Assembly (NCBI RefSeq): GCF_004634245.1
Contig: NZ_SJTF01000002.1
Coordinates: forward strand, 186,001 to 250,000
Source: Flavobacterium foetidum
GTDB lineage: Bacteria > Bacteroidota > Bacteroidia > Flavobacteriales > Flavobacteriaceae
Direction of reading: 5' to 3'
Length of the DNA: 64,000 nucleotides
Position numbers and translations under genes: made by a program
In this document: piece after piece, positions 53,215 through 61,381 of the stretch
Layout of the letters: every line of letters starts with the position of its first letter
Numbering within the stretch: position 1 is the first letter of the stretch
Notes under the pieces: model-generated
What the model saw: the letters and a program-made list of their open reading frames with translations, nothing else
What the model was told of the DNA's origin: nothing
Database searches by the model: none

Positions 53215-54413
53215 AATTGATAAGCCAAATTCTTTTTTCAGTGCTGGTTTTTTATAAAGCAAATGCGCAAAATCTGCCAAGCCTTTTATTGGAAAAAAAT
53301 ATAAATGCCACTTTTTCAATCACTGCCTATGATGAAGAAGCTCAAGAATGGGGAATTGCAGTGGCCACCAACAATATTTATGTGGGCAATTCGACGGTTT
53401 ATATAGAACCCGGAGTGGGTGCTTTTTCGGTCATTGCCGATACTGAACCTGCTTACGCCTTAAACGGTTTTAAAAATCTAAAAGACGGAATGTCTATTAA
53501 AGACGCTATCGAATTGACCAAAAACAAAGATGAAGAATGGTTTTATCGCCAGGTTGCGGGTTTGGATAAAAACGGAAACGCTTTTGCTTTTACTGGTCAG
53601 GCATTAGAATATTGGCAAGGAAAATCAGCACATCTTGTGGGAAAATCTTTTGTGGTGATGGGAAATCAACTCGCAGACGGAGTTCTTGAAGCTATGGCAA
53701 AAACATTTACTGAAAGTACTGGAACTCTGGCCGAACGTTTAGTGAAAAGCATCACTGCAGGACAAAATGCTGGAGGGCAGATTCAGGGAAAACAATCTGC
53801 AGCTCTAGCTGTAAAAGGAACGCAAAACGAATGGTACAACCAGATTGACCTTCGTGTAGACGATTCTAAAACTCCTTTTGAAGATTTACAAAAATTACTG
53901 AATTATCATTATGGTAGAATCCGCCTTAATCAGGCTGTCAGTGCTATTAGGAAAAAGAATATAGAGAAAGGCACTATATTATTAGCCGAAGCACAAAAAA
54001 TGCTCGAAGGATGGAACGGAATCTATCCTAAAATTTCTATCGCTTTTCTTATGTTGAACGACGAAAAAAACGCTATAGCTTATATCAAAAAAGGATTAAA
54101 GGAAAATCCGAATTGGAAAGAATATTTGCCTGTTTTTTATTGTTTAAAAAATCAACCTGAAATTGCAGCCTTACTAAACGAAAAACAGTTTACAGACAAA
54201 GACTGGACAAGCGCTACTGCTACCCTGCTCACGCTTGGCCGTGAAAAAGAAGCGTTAGAAATTCTCAGTAAAAAGCCAAGTTCACCATTGTATCTTGTTT
54301 TTGCAAAAGCCTATCAAAAACAAGAAAAAAATAATCTTGCAAAAGAATATGCCAGTAAAGCTGTTAAACTTGATACAGCAAACGCAGAAGCAAAATTGAT
54401 TCTACAGCAATAA
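53211..54413 (+). CDS. DUF1028 (Ntn-hydrolase-like) protein with TPR tail
   Basis: 400 residues from the ATG at 53211, which overlaps the stop of the previous gene (ATGA); an earlier start at 53181 would overlap more and lacks a signal peptide. Signal peptide, then the DUF1028 domain (ATFSITAYDEEAQEWGIAVATN; a GVGAFSVIAD segment; TGQALEYWQGKSAH). Residues about 235-400 form tetratricopeptide repeats. DUF1028 has an Ntn-hydrolase look, with no established substrate. Exported, in operon with protease-like and serine-hydrolase genes, so it may help peptide breakdown. Confidence 0.85.
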   Translation: MKLISQILFSVLVFYKANAQNLPSLLLEKNINATFSITAYDEEAQEWGIAVATNNIYVGNSTVYIEPGVGAFSVIADTEPAYALNGFKNLKDGMSIKDAIELTKNKDEEWFYRQVAGLDKNGNAFAFTGQALEYWQGKSAHLVGKSFVVMGNQLADGVLEAMAKTFTESTGTLAERLVKSITAGQNAGGQIQGKQSAALAVKGTQNEWYNQIDLRVDDSKTPFEDLQKLLNYHYGRIRLNQAVSAIRKKNIEKGTILLAEAQKMLEGWNGIYPKISIAFLMLNDEKNAIAYIKKGLKENPNWKEYLPVFYCLKNQPEIAALLNEKQFTDKDWTSATATLLTLGREKEALEILSKKPSSPLYLVFAKAYQKQEKNNLAKEYASKAVKLDTANAEAKLILQQ

Positions 54414-54509
54414 TTTGAATGGAAATATTATAATTCGGATTAGAAAATTTATAAGTGCGTATTTCATAACTAGCTTAAATTCAATCTTATTAATCTAACT
54501 CGAATTAAA

Positions 54510-54953
54510 ATGATTGACATTATTCTACAGATTTTTGCTGCCGCGTTTGCGGCTACTACTGTTATGACTATGTTTAGTTATGCTGTTTCTAAAAGTGCGA
54601 GAGAAATCTACAAAGAACCAGTTCTTTTAGCTTATGTATTAAAATCAGTGCAATTAAAATCGGCCACAATGGTTCATTTTATTATGGGCTGGATACTGCA
54701 TTACCTAATCGGACTCGGCTTTGTAGTGGCTTATCATATTTTATGGCAACATAATATTGTAGCATTCAACTGGATTGGAGCATATTTGTTAGGAGCTATC
54801 AGTGGCGTAATCGGAATTATAGGATGGGTTATTCTTTTTTCACTTCAAAAGCAGCAACCCAATATCGATTTTAAAGGATATTATATACAATTATTTTTTG
54901 CTCATGTGATTTTCGGAGCAACTGCTTTTATCGTTTACAAACAATTTATATAA
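54510..54953 (+). CDS. Four-helix membrane protein of unknown function
   Basis: 147 residues with four hydrophobic helices (about 5-25, 48-75, 83-107, 122-145), the second region containing HFIMGWILHYLIGLGFVVAY. No motif that I can assign. The stop codon is the first three bases of repeat copy A3. Confidence 0.7.
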   Translation: MIDIILQIFAAAFAATTVMTMFSYAVSKSAREIYKEPVLLAYVLKSVQLKSATMVHFIMGWILHYLIGLGFVVAYHILWQHNIVAFNWIGAYLLGAISGVIGIIGWVILFSLQKQQPNIDFKGYYIQLFFAHVIFGATAFIVYKQFI

Positions 54954-55159
54954 GCTTAACCCGTTGGGTATTATTAAAAAATAAAAGCATTTTAACACAT
55001 AGAAGCATAGTTTTTTGTGCCGAAAAAAGAAAATGGAAGAAACAAGTTTCCAAACATAGCTAAACTATGTGCATTTAAACTAGTGAAACGCCTTTTTTAA
55101 GTTTAGTTAAACTATGTTTCTATGTGTTGAAAATAATTTCACCCAACGAGTTAAGCTTA
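54951..55159 (-). repeat. Family A hairpin repeat, copy A3 (reversed)
   Basis: Nearly identical to the reverse complement of copies A1 and A2, about 209 bp. The terminal inverted repeats are the longest seen: TAAGCTTAACCCGTTGGGT at the left and ACCCAACGAGTTAAGCTTA at the right, 18 of 19 bases matching. It starts on the stop codon of the membrane protein gene. It lies within a 385-bp gene-free gap before the acidic-protein gene. Confidence 0.85.
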
Positions 55160-55238
55160 AGAATTGCAAGCAAGTCATTAAATGGCAATAATATAATTGA
55201 CAAAAATTATTTTATAAATATCACTTCAACTAGCGTAG

Positions 55239-55246
55239 TAGATTTG
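55239..55246 (+). promoter_or_regulatory. Candidate -7 box for the acidic-protein gene
   Basis: TAGATTTG matches TAnnTTTG and lies 94 bp upstream of the start at 55340. No -33 box is clear. Confidence 0.35.
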
Positions 55247-55339
55247 CAATATAAGTTTATAAGAATTTGATTTTCAAAAACTTGAAAACATCTTTAACCA
55301 TTAAACTTTTATAATTATTAATTTAAAAACAAAACTGCT

Positions 55340-55741
55340 ATGGCACTAGAAAACAATCGAAATTATGGTCGAGACGATCGTAATTTTAACTCAGGAGACC
55401 CAATCATTTCAGAAACAATGGAAACCCAAGATCCGGCAATCAATCAACACAAAAGCACTGGTAGAAGTTATGATTCAGACCTAAACGAAAGAGATCGCGA
55501 AAACCACGACGAAAACGATACTTCTGATCCTCACTTCCAGAAAAATGCTGAAATTGCTCAGGATTTAGATACAAATAATTCATTGGATACTGACCCAGAC
55601 CGAAGAACTCTTGACGAATACGACGCAAACAGCGACACTCCAGAAGAAGATGATGAAGACGAATTTGATGATACCGATGACGACCTAGAAGATGAAGACT
55701 TTGACGACGACGAAGACGATGAAGAGGAAGACATTCGATAA
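55340..55741 (+). CDS. Highly acidic, disordered protein
   Basis: 133 residues with no signal peptide or fold that I recognise. The N-terminal two thirds is polar (Asn, Asp, Arg, Ser); the last about 35 residues are almost all Asp and Glu. Very low pI is expected. Composition suggests an intrinsically disordered protein, such as a stress or hydration factor or a chaperone-like polyanion. A second acidic protein lies at 58439 with the same GCT-ATG start context. A strong terminator follows. Confidence 0.75.
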   Translation: MALENNRNYGRDDRNFNSGDPIISETMETQDPAINQHKSTGRSYDSDLNERDRENHDENDTSDPHFQKNAEIAQDLDTNNSLDTDPDRRTLDEYDANSDTPEEDDEDEFDDTDDDLEDEDFDDDEDDEEEDIR

Positions 55742-55758
55742 CTGAAAAGATTTTAAGC

Positions 55759-55806
55759 AAAAAAAAGAATTTATTAATAACAGGTTATTAGTAAATTCTT
55801 TTTTTT
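55759..55806. terminator. Strong intrinsic terminator
   Basis: A long A-run/T-run stem AAAAAAGAATTTA... / TAAATTCTTTTTTTT with the inner arms TAATAAC and GTTATTA. It lies between the acidic-protein gene and the convergent membrane-protein gene. Confidence 0.85.
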
Positions 55807-55836
55807 ATTGAGTGTTGTTACTTTATATTCATCAAG

Positions 55837-56274
55837 TCAATCTGCTTTGTATTTGTTGTTCCAATACAACATTAAGAGCAGCGTAACGATAATACAAGAT
55901 GCTGTCCCTTCAAAAAACAAGCAGATTGTATACGTTGCTACAGAAGGTTCTCCGCCAAACATAAATGCCTGAGATAGCGTTTTTACATACGCATCTCCAC
56001 CTTTAGCATAACTGTAAATCAGCAATGCGACTATGCTTAGAACTACTCCCGTAAAAGAAGTTAGCATAGCAGAAACCGCATTCGGAACAAAACTATTATT
56101 TCCTTCGGCAATATTCGCTTTTAAGGTTCTGTTTACTCCATAAAAAATAAAAAGAACATTAAGCAATCTCAAATAAAATACATGCGAAAGGTTTAAGACC
56201 TCCATTAATAGAAAAAAAGCTGCCACGCCCAGAAATATATAAAAACCGTTTAGTATTTCTCTAGATATCTTCAT
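55837..56274 (-). CDS. Membrane protein of unknown function
   Basis: 145 residues with four hydrophobic helices (about 10-28, 32-45, 68-90, 111-136). No recognised motif. It is transcribed toward the acidic-protein gene and is not closely linked to the ferritin-like gene upstream, since a terminator separates them. Confidence 0.65.
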   Translation of the reverse strand: MKISREILNGFYIFLGVAAFFLLMEVLNLSHVFYLRLLNVLFIFYGVNRTLKANIAEGNNSFVPNAVSAMLTSFTGVVLSIVALLIYSYAKGGDAYVKTLSQAFMFGGEPSVATYTICLFFEGTASCIIVTLLLMLYWNNKYKAD

Positions 56275-56314
56275 AATCGTAGTTTTTTAATTAATATTCA
56301 TCCAAAAAAAGTAA

Positions 56315-56356
56315 AAAACCTTTAGTCCAATTTTAAAAAATCGGACTAGAGGTTTT
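56315..56356 (-). terminator. Terminator of the ferritin-like gene
   Basis: Stem AAAACCTTTAGTCC / GGACTAGAGGTTTT with one internal mismatch, and an A-rich stretch on the left that reads as T-rich on the minus strand. Confidence 0.75.
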
Positions 56357-56375
56357 CTGTAATTGCATTAGAAGA

Positions 56376-57011
56376 TTACTCTTCATCTTCTTCAGAAGCA
56401 TCAAAATTGATAGTGTTGTAAGCCGCTTCGGTTAAAACAGTATCTGCTTCTTTTTCTTCTTCTAAGGTTTGCTGTAACAATGCCGCCGCATCTTCTTCTT
56501 CAAGCGTAAGCGCAAAGGCTGCTAATGTTCCGTAAGAGGCAATCTCATAATGCTCGATTTTTTGAGAAGCACTAATAATTCCGGCATCACGAACAGGTCC
56601 TTGTTGTGTTTCTTCCATGATGCTTTCTCCTTCTTTAATTAGTCCTTCCATAGCATCGCATTTTTTTGCTGTTGCTTTTTCTCCTAGCAATTCAAAAACT
56701 TGTTCAAGTCTTTCTACTTGTCCTTGAGTCACAGTCAAATGTTCGTTGATGGCAGTAATAAGATTTTCTGAAGTGGCATTTTTAGCCATTTTTGGAAGCG
56801 CTTTGGTTAATGCTTTTTCTGCCCAATAAATGTCTTTTAAAGAATCAACAAATAATTCTCTTAATCCTTCAGCAGCAGATGATTTTGCTTTTACAGCGCC
56901 ACTATTTGATTTAGATGCAGTTTTTGATGTTGACTTACTAGAAGTTGCTTTACTATTAGATGCTGCAGTTGTTTTTTTTGCAGCTGGCTTTTTTGTCTCT
57001 GTAGTTTTCAT
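56376..57011 (-). CDS. YciE/YciF-type (DUF892) ferritin-like protein with histone-like tail
   Basis: 211 residues. The first about 48 residues (TKKPAAKKTTAA, then SKSTSKTASKS) are rich in Lys, Ala, Ser and Thr, as in bacterial histone H1-like tails. Residues about 49-200 match DUF892: GLRELFVDSLKDIYWAEKAL, a middle ferroxidase-type EHLTVTQGQVERLE and IEHYEIASYGTLAAFA. E. coli YciE and YciF are about 166 residues and lack such a tail. It may bind DNA with the tail and handle iron or peroxide with the core. The C-terminus is acidic. A terminator follows. Confidence 0.85.
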   Translation of the reverse strand: MKTTETKKPAAKKTTAASNSKATSSKSTSKTASKSNSGAVKAKSSAAEGLRELFVDSLKDIYWAEKALTKALPKMAKNATSENLITAINEHLTVTQGQVERLEQVFELLGEKATAKKCDAMEGLIKEGESIMEETQQGPVRDAGIISASQKIEHYEIASYGTLAAFALTLEEEDAAALLQQTLEEEKEADTVLTEAAYNTINFDASEEDEE

Positions 57012-57188
57012 AACAAATGTTTTTAAATAATTAATAACTCAAAAGTAGGTCTCCTATTTATTGATTTTTTACAGGATTTTGTGTCCGTATTTATATGATT
57101 ACAATTAGGTTAATTAATTGATTTAACAACAGATAGCTATTCTGTAATTTCTGAATTTTATTGTATAAATAAAATCTGTTCTTCATTT

Positions 57189-57196
57189 TTAAATTT
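57189..57196 (+). promoter_or_regulatory. Candidate -7 box for the SpoIIAA-like gene
   Basis: TAAATTTG matches TAnnTTTG, with 29 bp to the start codon. A TTG at 57161 is 25 bp upstream, slightly far for a -33 box. Confidence 0.4.
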
Positions 57197-57225
57197 GAGC
57201 GTTATAGATTAAAATCCGCCTGATT

Positions 57226-57591
57226 ATGATACAAAAAATAGACTCTCCAGAAAATGTAGCCGCTTTTAGAGCTACTGGCGAAATAACTGCAGAAGATTAC
57301 CAAACTGCTCTTGTGCCTGTAGTTGTGGAACTGGCCAAAAAACGAAATGAAATAAACTTTCTGATTTTGATTGATACAGATATAAAGAATCTTAAAATTG
57401 CATCTTGGATGGAAGATGCCTTATTGGGATTGCGAAATTTAGGAAAATGGAATCGTGCCGCGATAATTACAGACTCTGAAAGAGCGATCAGGTTTACGAA
57501 TAGTTTCAATTATTTTGTATCGGGAGAGTTTCGCGGTTTTAAAAAGAATGATTTTAATAAAGCCCTCCATTGGGTCGAAGGCGCCAATTAA
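57226..57591 (+). CDS. SpoIIAA-like STAS-fold protein
   Basis: 121 residues. Pattern of SpoIIAA-like proteins (PF11964 type): FRATGEITAEDYQTALVPVVVE, then INFLILIDTD, MEDALLGLRNLGKWNRAAIITDSE and FRGFKKNDFNKALHWVEG. STAS-like fold without the phosphorylated serine motif, so not a classical anti-anti-sigma factor. The next gene starts 1 bp after its stop, so the two are co-transcribed. Confidence 0.8.
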   Translation: MIQKIDSPENVAAFRATGEITAEDYQTALVPVVVELAKKRNEINFLILIDTDIKNLKIASWMEDALLGLRNLGKWNRAAIITDSERAIRFTNSFNYFVSGEFRGFKKNDFNKALHWVEGAN

Positions 57592-57592
57592 G

Positions 57593-58309
57593 ATGAATTC
57601 GATAAATCAAATATTGGCTCATACGCAACAGAGAAAATATCCCTTGCCTCTTGAAAAATGGAAGTACTATCAGGAATGGCATCAAACCCTATTTTTTCAT
57701 TGGGAGGTTCCTGCGTATTTTATAGAAAGCTATATTCCAGCAGGAGTACAGCTCGACACACACAACAATAATACTTGGGTGTCGCTTGTGGCATTTGAAG
57801 TCAAGAATATGAGACTGCGAAATTTACCTTCCTTGCCTTATATTTCTAATTTTAGGGAAATTAATGTCCGCACCTATGTCATAAAAGACGGAATTCCGGG
57901 AATTTACCTTTTTTCTATCGAAACCGATAAATTAATACAAGTCATTTTATCTCGCATCCTAATAAACCTTCCTTATCAAAAATCGGAAATTCATTATCAT
58001 GGCACTAAACTTTCATCTAAAAATGAAAGCCTAAAACATTTTCTTGATATTTCTATGGGAGAGCAAAAAGAACTTGAAAAAACAGATTTGGATGTATGGT
58101 TAACCGAAAGACATGCATTGTACGAATATTGTGGTCGAGATTTGTGCCGCTTTGATATTCACCATAAGGAATGGAATCTGAAAGGTCTCGAAGTAGAAAT
58201 TAAGGAAATCTTCTATCAGGCAGGAAAATTTATTGTTTCGACCTATCCTGATAAAGTTCAATATGCCAATAAGCTTGAAGTGCTTTTATGGGGAAAAAGG
58301 ATAGTTTAA
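57593..58309 (+). CDS. DUF2071 (YqjF family) protein
   Basis: 238 residues from the ATG at 57593; an in-frame upstream start at 57515 would overlap the previous gene. Family pattern: WHQTLFFHWEVPAYFIESYIP, GVQLDTHNNNTWVSLVAFEVKNMRLR, FREINVRTYV and a late RHALYEYCGRDLCRFDIHHKEW. YqjF relatives have an unknown role. Cytoplasmic, no signal. Confidence 0.85.
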   Translation: MNSINQILAHTQQRKYPLPLEKWKYYQEWHQTLFFHWEVPAYFIESYIPAGVQLDTHNNNTWVSLVAFEVKNMRLRNLPSLPYISNFREINVRTYVIKDGIPGIYLFSIETDKLIQVILSRILINLPYQKSEIHYHGTKLSSKNESLKHFLDISMGEQKELEKTDLDVWLTERHALYEYCGRDLCRFDIHHKEWNLKGLEVEIKEIFYQAGKFIVSTYPDKVQYANKLEVLLWGKRIV

Positions 58310-58438
58310 ACTCACAAACCGACTGTAAATTATACAATCACAAAGCTTTGAACTGTAAAATAAAAATTAAAGTTCTACTTATTTTTAAATCATAAACATT
58401 ATAGAATTCGAATTATAAACAACCTTAAATTATTTGCT

Positions 58439-58723
58439 ATGTACTACGACGAAAGAGAAGATTACGGACACGAAAACCAAGATTTTCAATACGATAATTA
58501 TAGAGAAACAGAAGAAAAACACTTTTTTTCACCAGATCATTCTATATCTGACAACGCTGAGCCCGACTACGGAAATGATTTTGACAGCCAAGAATTCAAC
58601 AACGAAACTTATGATAACGAAAATCTTGGCAGCGATGCGCTTGAAGACGAAAATGAAGAATTTGACAACGAAAACTTCAATGAAGACGATGAAGAGGGTA
58701 CAGACCCCAATCGCAACTCATAA
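58439..58723 (+). CDS. Small acidic, disordered protein
   Basis: 94 residues rich in Asp, Glu and Asn, with repeats such as YDNEN, FDNEN and FDSQEFNNE. Like the protein at 55340 it is acidic, without signal peptide, and begins GCT-ATG. The aromatic-plus-acid spacing (Y/F-D-N) suggests a disordered chain. A perfect terminator follows. Confidence 0.7.
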   Translation: MYYDEREDYGHENQDFQYDNYRETEEKHFFSPDHSISDNAEPDYGNDFDSQEFNNETYDNENLGSDALEDENEEFDNENFNEDDEEGTDPNRNS

Positions 58724-58734
58724 TTTGCTTACCC

Positions 58735-58771
58735 AAAAAAGCCTGTAATGAAAAATCATTACAGGCTTTTT
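58735..58771. terminator. Perfect intrinsic terminator
   Basis: A perfect stem of about 16 bp (AAAAAGCCTGTAATGA with its complement) and a 4-nt loop with a flanking T tract. It ends the acidic-protein gene and also faces the convergent lipoprotein gene. Confidence 0.9.
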
Positions 58772-58789
58772 AAATATTGAAGCTAAAAA

Positions 58790-59059
58790 TTATTGCACAG
58801 AATCGTTAAGATTTGTGTTTCCTTTTTGAGTAGACCCGTCAGTTCCAGAACCCGTAGAACCATTGCCCGTTGCGCCAGTAGTTCCGTTTGTACCAGTGGC
58901 AGTTGTATCTGTAGACGGAGCAATCGTATCAACTGCAGTTTCGGTAGAGTCGACTGTGTAAGTCTCATTATCCATTGTATTTTCATTTTTTTTGCACGAA
59001 AATGCCAATCCAGCCACTAGAATCAGTAAGGCTATATTGGTTTTTAAAAGCTTTTTCAT
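58790..59059 (-). CDS. Small lipoprotein with Thr/Gly/Ser-rich tail
   Basis: 89 residues from the ATG at 59059; three codons upstream there is another ATG. Lipobox LAFSC after a hydrophobic segment. The mature part is Thr-, Gly- and Ser-rich (TDTTATGTNGTTGATGNGST), disordered, with no identifiable domain. It probably decorates the outer membrane or cell surface. Confidence 0.75.
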   Translation of the reverse strand: MKKLLKTNIALLILVAGLAFSCKKNENTMDNETYTVDSTETAVDTIAPSTDTTATGTNGTTGATGNGSTGSGTDGSTQKGNTNLNDSVQ

Positions 59060-59268
59060 AATTATCATTTTTTAGTTTGTAATGTTTCAAAAATAGAATA
59101 GCAATTCATAGCCCATTTACATAATTACATTTGATATTTACAGGAATCAAATAAACAAGCCGAAATTTCAAAATTCTGATTTACAATGAAGAAAGTATAA
59201 AATAGAAACTAAATCTTGTAAAAAACATTTGGCTGCTATTTAGAAATTTGATAGAAAAGTTATGAGAT

Positions 59269-59925
59269 ATGAAAATATTTTTTAGAAATAATGGCTTATG
59301 CATTTGCTTCTTTTTGCTATTTGCCATTTCACTCACCGGACAGATTTTTTTAGGTTTTAAAGAGCATAATAAAGAACTTGTCGAAGAAGGAGGACAAATC
59401 ATTCCTATGAGTTCTTATTTACTATCAGGTCATTTTTTTCAGTCTACTTTTGAAAACTGGGAAAGTGAATTTCTACAAATGGCTCTGTTTGTTGTGCTGA
59501 CTATTTTTTTAAAACAGAAAGGATCATCAGAATCTAAAAAACTCGATGAGCCAGAAGAAGTTGACAAAGAGCCGGATCCATCAAAAAAAGAGGCTCCGTG
59601 GCCCGTTAAAAAAGGAGGCTTTATTTTAAAACTCTACAAACATTCGCTCACAATTATCTTGCTCTTGCTATTTGTGATATCTTTCATTATTCATTTTTAT
59701 GGAAGCCTTAAAGATGAAAACGAACAGTTGAGCAAAAAAGGCGAAGCTCTTGAAACAGTTTCCTCTTATCTAGGCAATTCTAGATTTTGGTTTGAATCTT
59801 TTCAAAACTGGCAGAGCGAATTTTTATCTGTTTTTGCCATCGTAATGCTTTCGATTTATTTCAGGCAGATCGGTTCTTCCCAATCAAAACCTGTAGACGC
59901 GCCAAACATGGAAACTGGCAGTTAA
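59269..59925 (+). CDS. DUF6766-like membrane protein with internal duplication
   Basis: 218 residues made of two similar halves (about 1-85 and 118-205). Each has a membrane helix near its start, then NKELVEEGGQIIPMSSYL or NEQLSKKGEALETVSSYL, an FxxxFxNWxSEFLxxxxxVxLxIxxxQxGSS block, and a soluble tail. The halves clearly arose by tandem duplication. Role unknown. Convergent with the alcohol dehydrogenase gene. Confidence 0.75.
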   Translation: MKIFFRNNGLCICFFLLFAISLTGQIFLGFKEHNKELVEEGGQIIPMSSYLLSGHFFQSTFENWESEFLQMALFVVLTIFLKQKGSSESKKLDEPEEVDKEPDPSKKEAPWPVKKGGFILKLYKHSLTIILLLLFVISFIIHFYGSLKDENEQLSKKGEALETVSSYLGNSRFWFESFQNWQSEFLSVFAIVMLSIYFRQIGSSQSKPVDAPNMETGS

Positions 59926-59964
59926 TTTATTTTTCAGAATACTTACCAAGTTTCATTATGAAAT

Positions 59965-60006
59965 AAAGATGAAATTCTAACATCAGAATATTAGAATTTC
60001 ATCTTT
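59965..60006. terminator. Bidirectional terminator
   Basis: A perfect 16-bp stem AAAGATGAAATTCTAA / TTAGAATTTCATCTTT with a 10-nt loop. The T- and A-runs flanking it are short, but the stem is strong and it sits between convergent genes. Confidence 0.8.
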
Positions 60007-60011
60007 ACTTT

Positions 60012-61181
60012 TTATTTCCAAGGATCCAAAACAACCTTTACGCACCCGTCTTCTCTCTTTTTAAAAATATCATACGCATGTGAGATTTCAGACAAAGGAA
60101 GCCTGTGCGTAATAATATCATCGAGCTTAACTTTTCCCTGAACAACATACTCCAATAATTTATCAATATGTTTGTGTGCAGGTGCCTGTCCTCCCTTTAA
60201 GATAATTCCTTTGTCAAAAAATTGTCCCAATGGAAAATTATCATAATTAACAGGATAAACTCCAAGAACCGAAACAATACCGCTTCTTCTTACGGTGCTC
60301 ATACAGGCCTCCAAAACCTTAATCGAACCTTTTTCAAAGTTGATTGTCGCTTTAATTCGGTCAGCCAAATTTCGGTCAGGCTCAAATCCGACCGCATCAA
60401 TGCAGACATCGGCACCGCGTCCGTTGGTCATGGCACGAATTTGCTCAATAACATCTTTTGGTCCATCTTCCCAAAGCAAAGTCACAGCATCTGCCGCAGC
60501 TTTGGCTTTATCAAGACGGTACTGCAGCGTATCTACAATAATTACTTGTCCCGCACCACGCAGCCAGGCACTTTTTGCTGCCATGATTCCAACCGGTCCT
60601 GCTCCAAAAATAGCAACCGTTTCTCCTCCTTTTACTTCGCCCCAATCAACTCCAGTATAACCTGTCGGAAAAATATCGGTTAAAAATAAAACCTGCTCGT
60701 CCGACAAATCTTCGGGAACAACTCGTGGGCCATAATTGGCATACGGAACACGAACATACTGCGCCTGTCCTCCATCATAACCGCCATAAAGATCAGTGTA
60801 GCCAAACAACGCTCCTCCCTTTTCTGTCATAATACCACCTTCTGGACCATAATGCTCGGGATTGCTATGTTCACAATTTCCAGGAACATCATGATTACAG
60901 AAAAAACAATTACCGCATGCAATCGGGAAAGGAACTACTACCCTGTCGCCTCTTTTTAAATGGGTTACCGCTGAGCCTGTATCTTCAACGATTCCCATAA
61001 ACTCATGCCCCAAAACCATTGGTCTAAGCTGCGGAAGACCGCCTGAATAAATATGAAGATCTGATCCGCAGATTGCCGTGGAGGTTACTTTTAGAATTAT
61101 ATCATCTTTTTCTTTTAAAATTGGATCATCTACTGTATCATATTTGACAGAGCCCGGTCCGTGTATAACTGCTGCTTTCAT
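60012..61181 (-). CDS. Zn-dependent alcohol/formaldehyde dehydrogenase family protein
   Basis: 389 residues. Medium-chain dehydrogenase with catalytic-zinc Cys38 and the GHE motif (His59-Glu60), and the structural-zinc cluster CGNCFFCNHDVPGNC, all four cysteines present. NAD-binding GxGxxG-type motif in AIFGAGPVGIMAAKSA. The length (about 390) and the inserted segment are like glutathione-independent formaldehyde dehydrogenases. It oxidises aldehydes or alcohols; substrate unknown. Probably stands alone. Confidence 0.85.
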   Translation of the reverse strand: MKAAVIHGPGSVKYDTVDDPILKEKDDIILKVTSTAICGSDLHIYSGGLPQLRPMVLGHEFMGIVEDTGSAVTHLKRGDRVVVPFPIACGNCFFCNHDVPGNCEHSNPEHYGPEGGIMTEKGGALFGYTDLYGGYDGGQAQYVRVPYANYGPRVVPEDLSDEQVLFLTDIFPTGYTGVDWGEVKGGETVAIFGAGPVGIMAAKSAWLRGAGQVIIVDTLQYRLDKAKAAADAVTLLWEDGPKDVIEQIRAMTNGRGADVCIDAVGFEPDRNLADRIKATINFEKGSIKVLEACMSTVRRSGIVSVLGVYPVNYDNFPLGQFFDKGIILKGGQAPAHKHIDKLLEYVVQGKVKLDDIITHRLPLSEISHAYDIFKKREDGCVKVVLDPWK

Positions 61182-61331
61182 AATGTGAAATTTTAAAATT
61201 AACAGAAGCTAAATAACTATTAATAAAACACTTAAGATTACACTATTAATTCAAATTCTTACATAAAAAACAACTGGCAATCCTATAAAAACAATATAAA
61301 AAAGTTGTAAGCCACACCAATGTAATGTTAG

Positions 61332-61339
61332 TAGTTTTG
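61332..61339 (+). promoter_or_regulatory. Candidate -7 box for the FAD-Rieske gene
   Basis: TAGTTTTG matches TAnnTTTG and lies 42 bp upstream of the start at 61382. A GTTG at 61304 is a weak -33 candidate. The 200-bp gap shows no other feature. Confidence 0.35.
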
Positions 61340-61381
61340 ATAGTGAACAGATTATGAACAGTACAATTAACTCTTTATATT

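Noticed and set aside
54490..54510. TTAATCTA before the membrane-protein gene at 54510 as a fourth member of the operator set
   Set aside because: The second half-site is missing and there is no TAnnTTTG at the fixed spacing.
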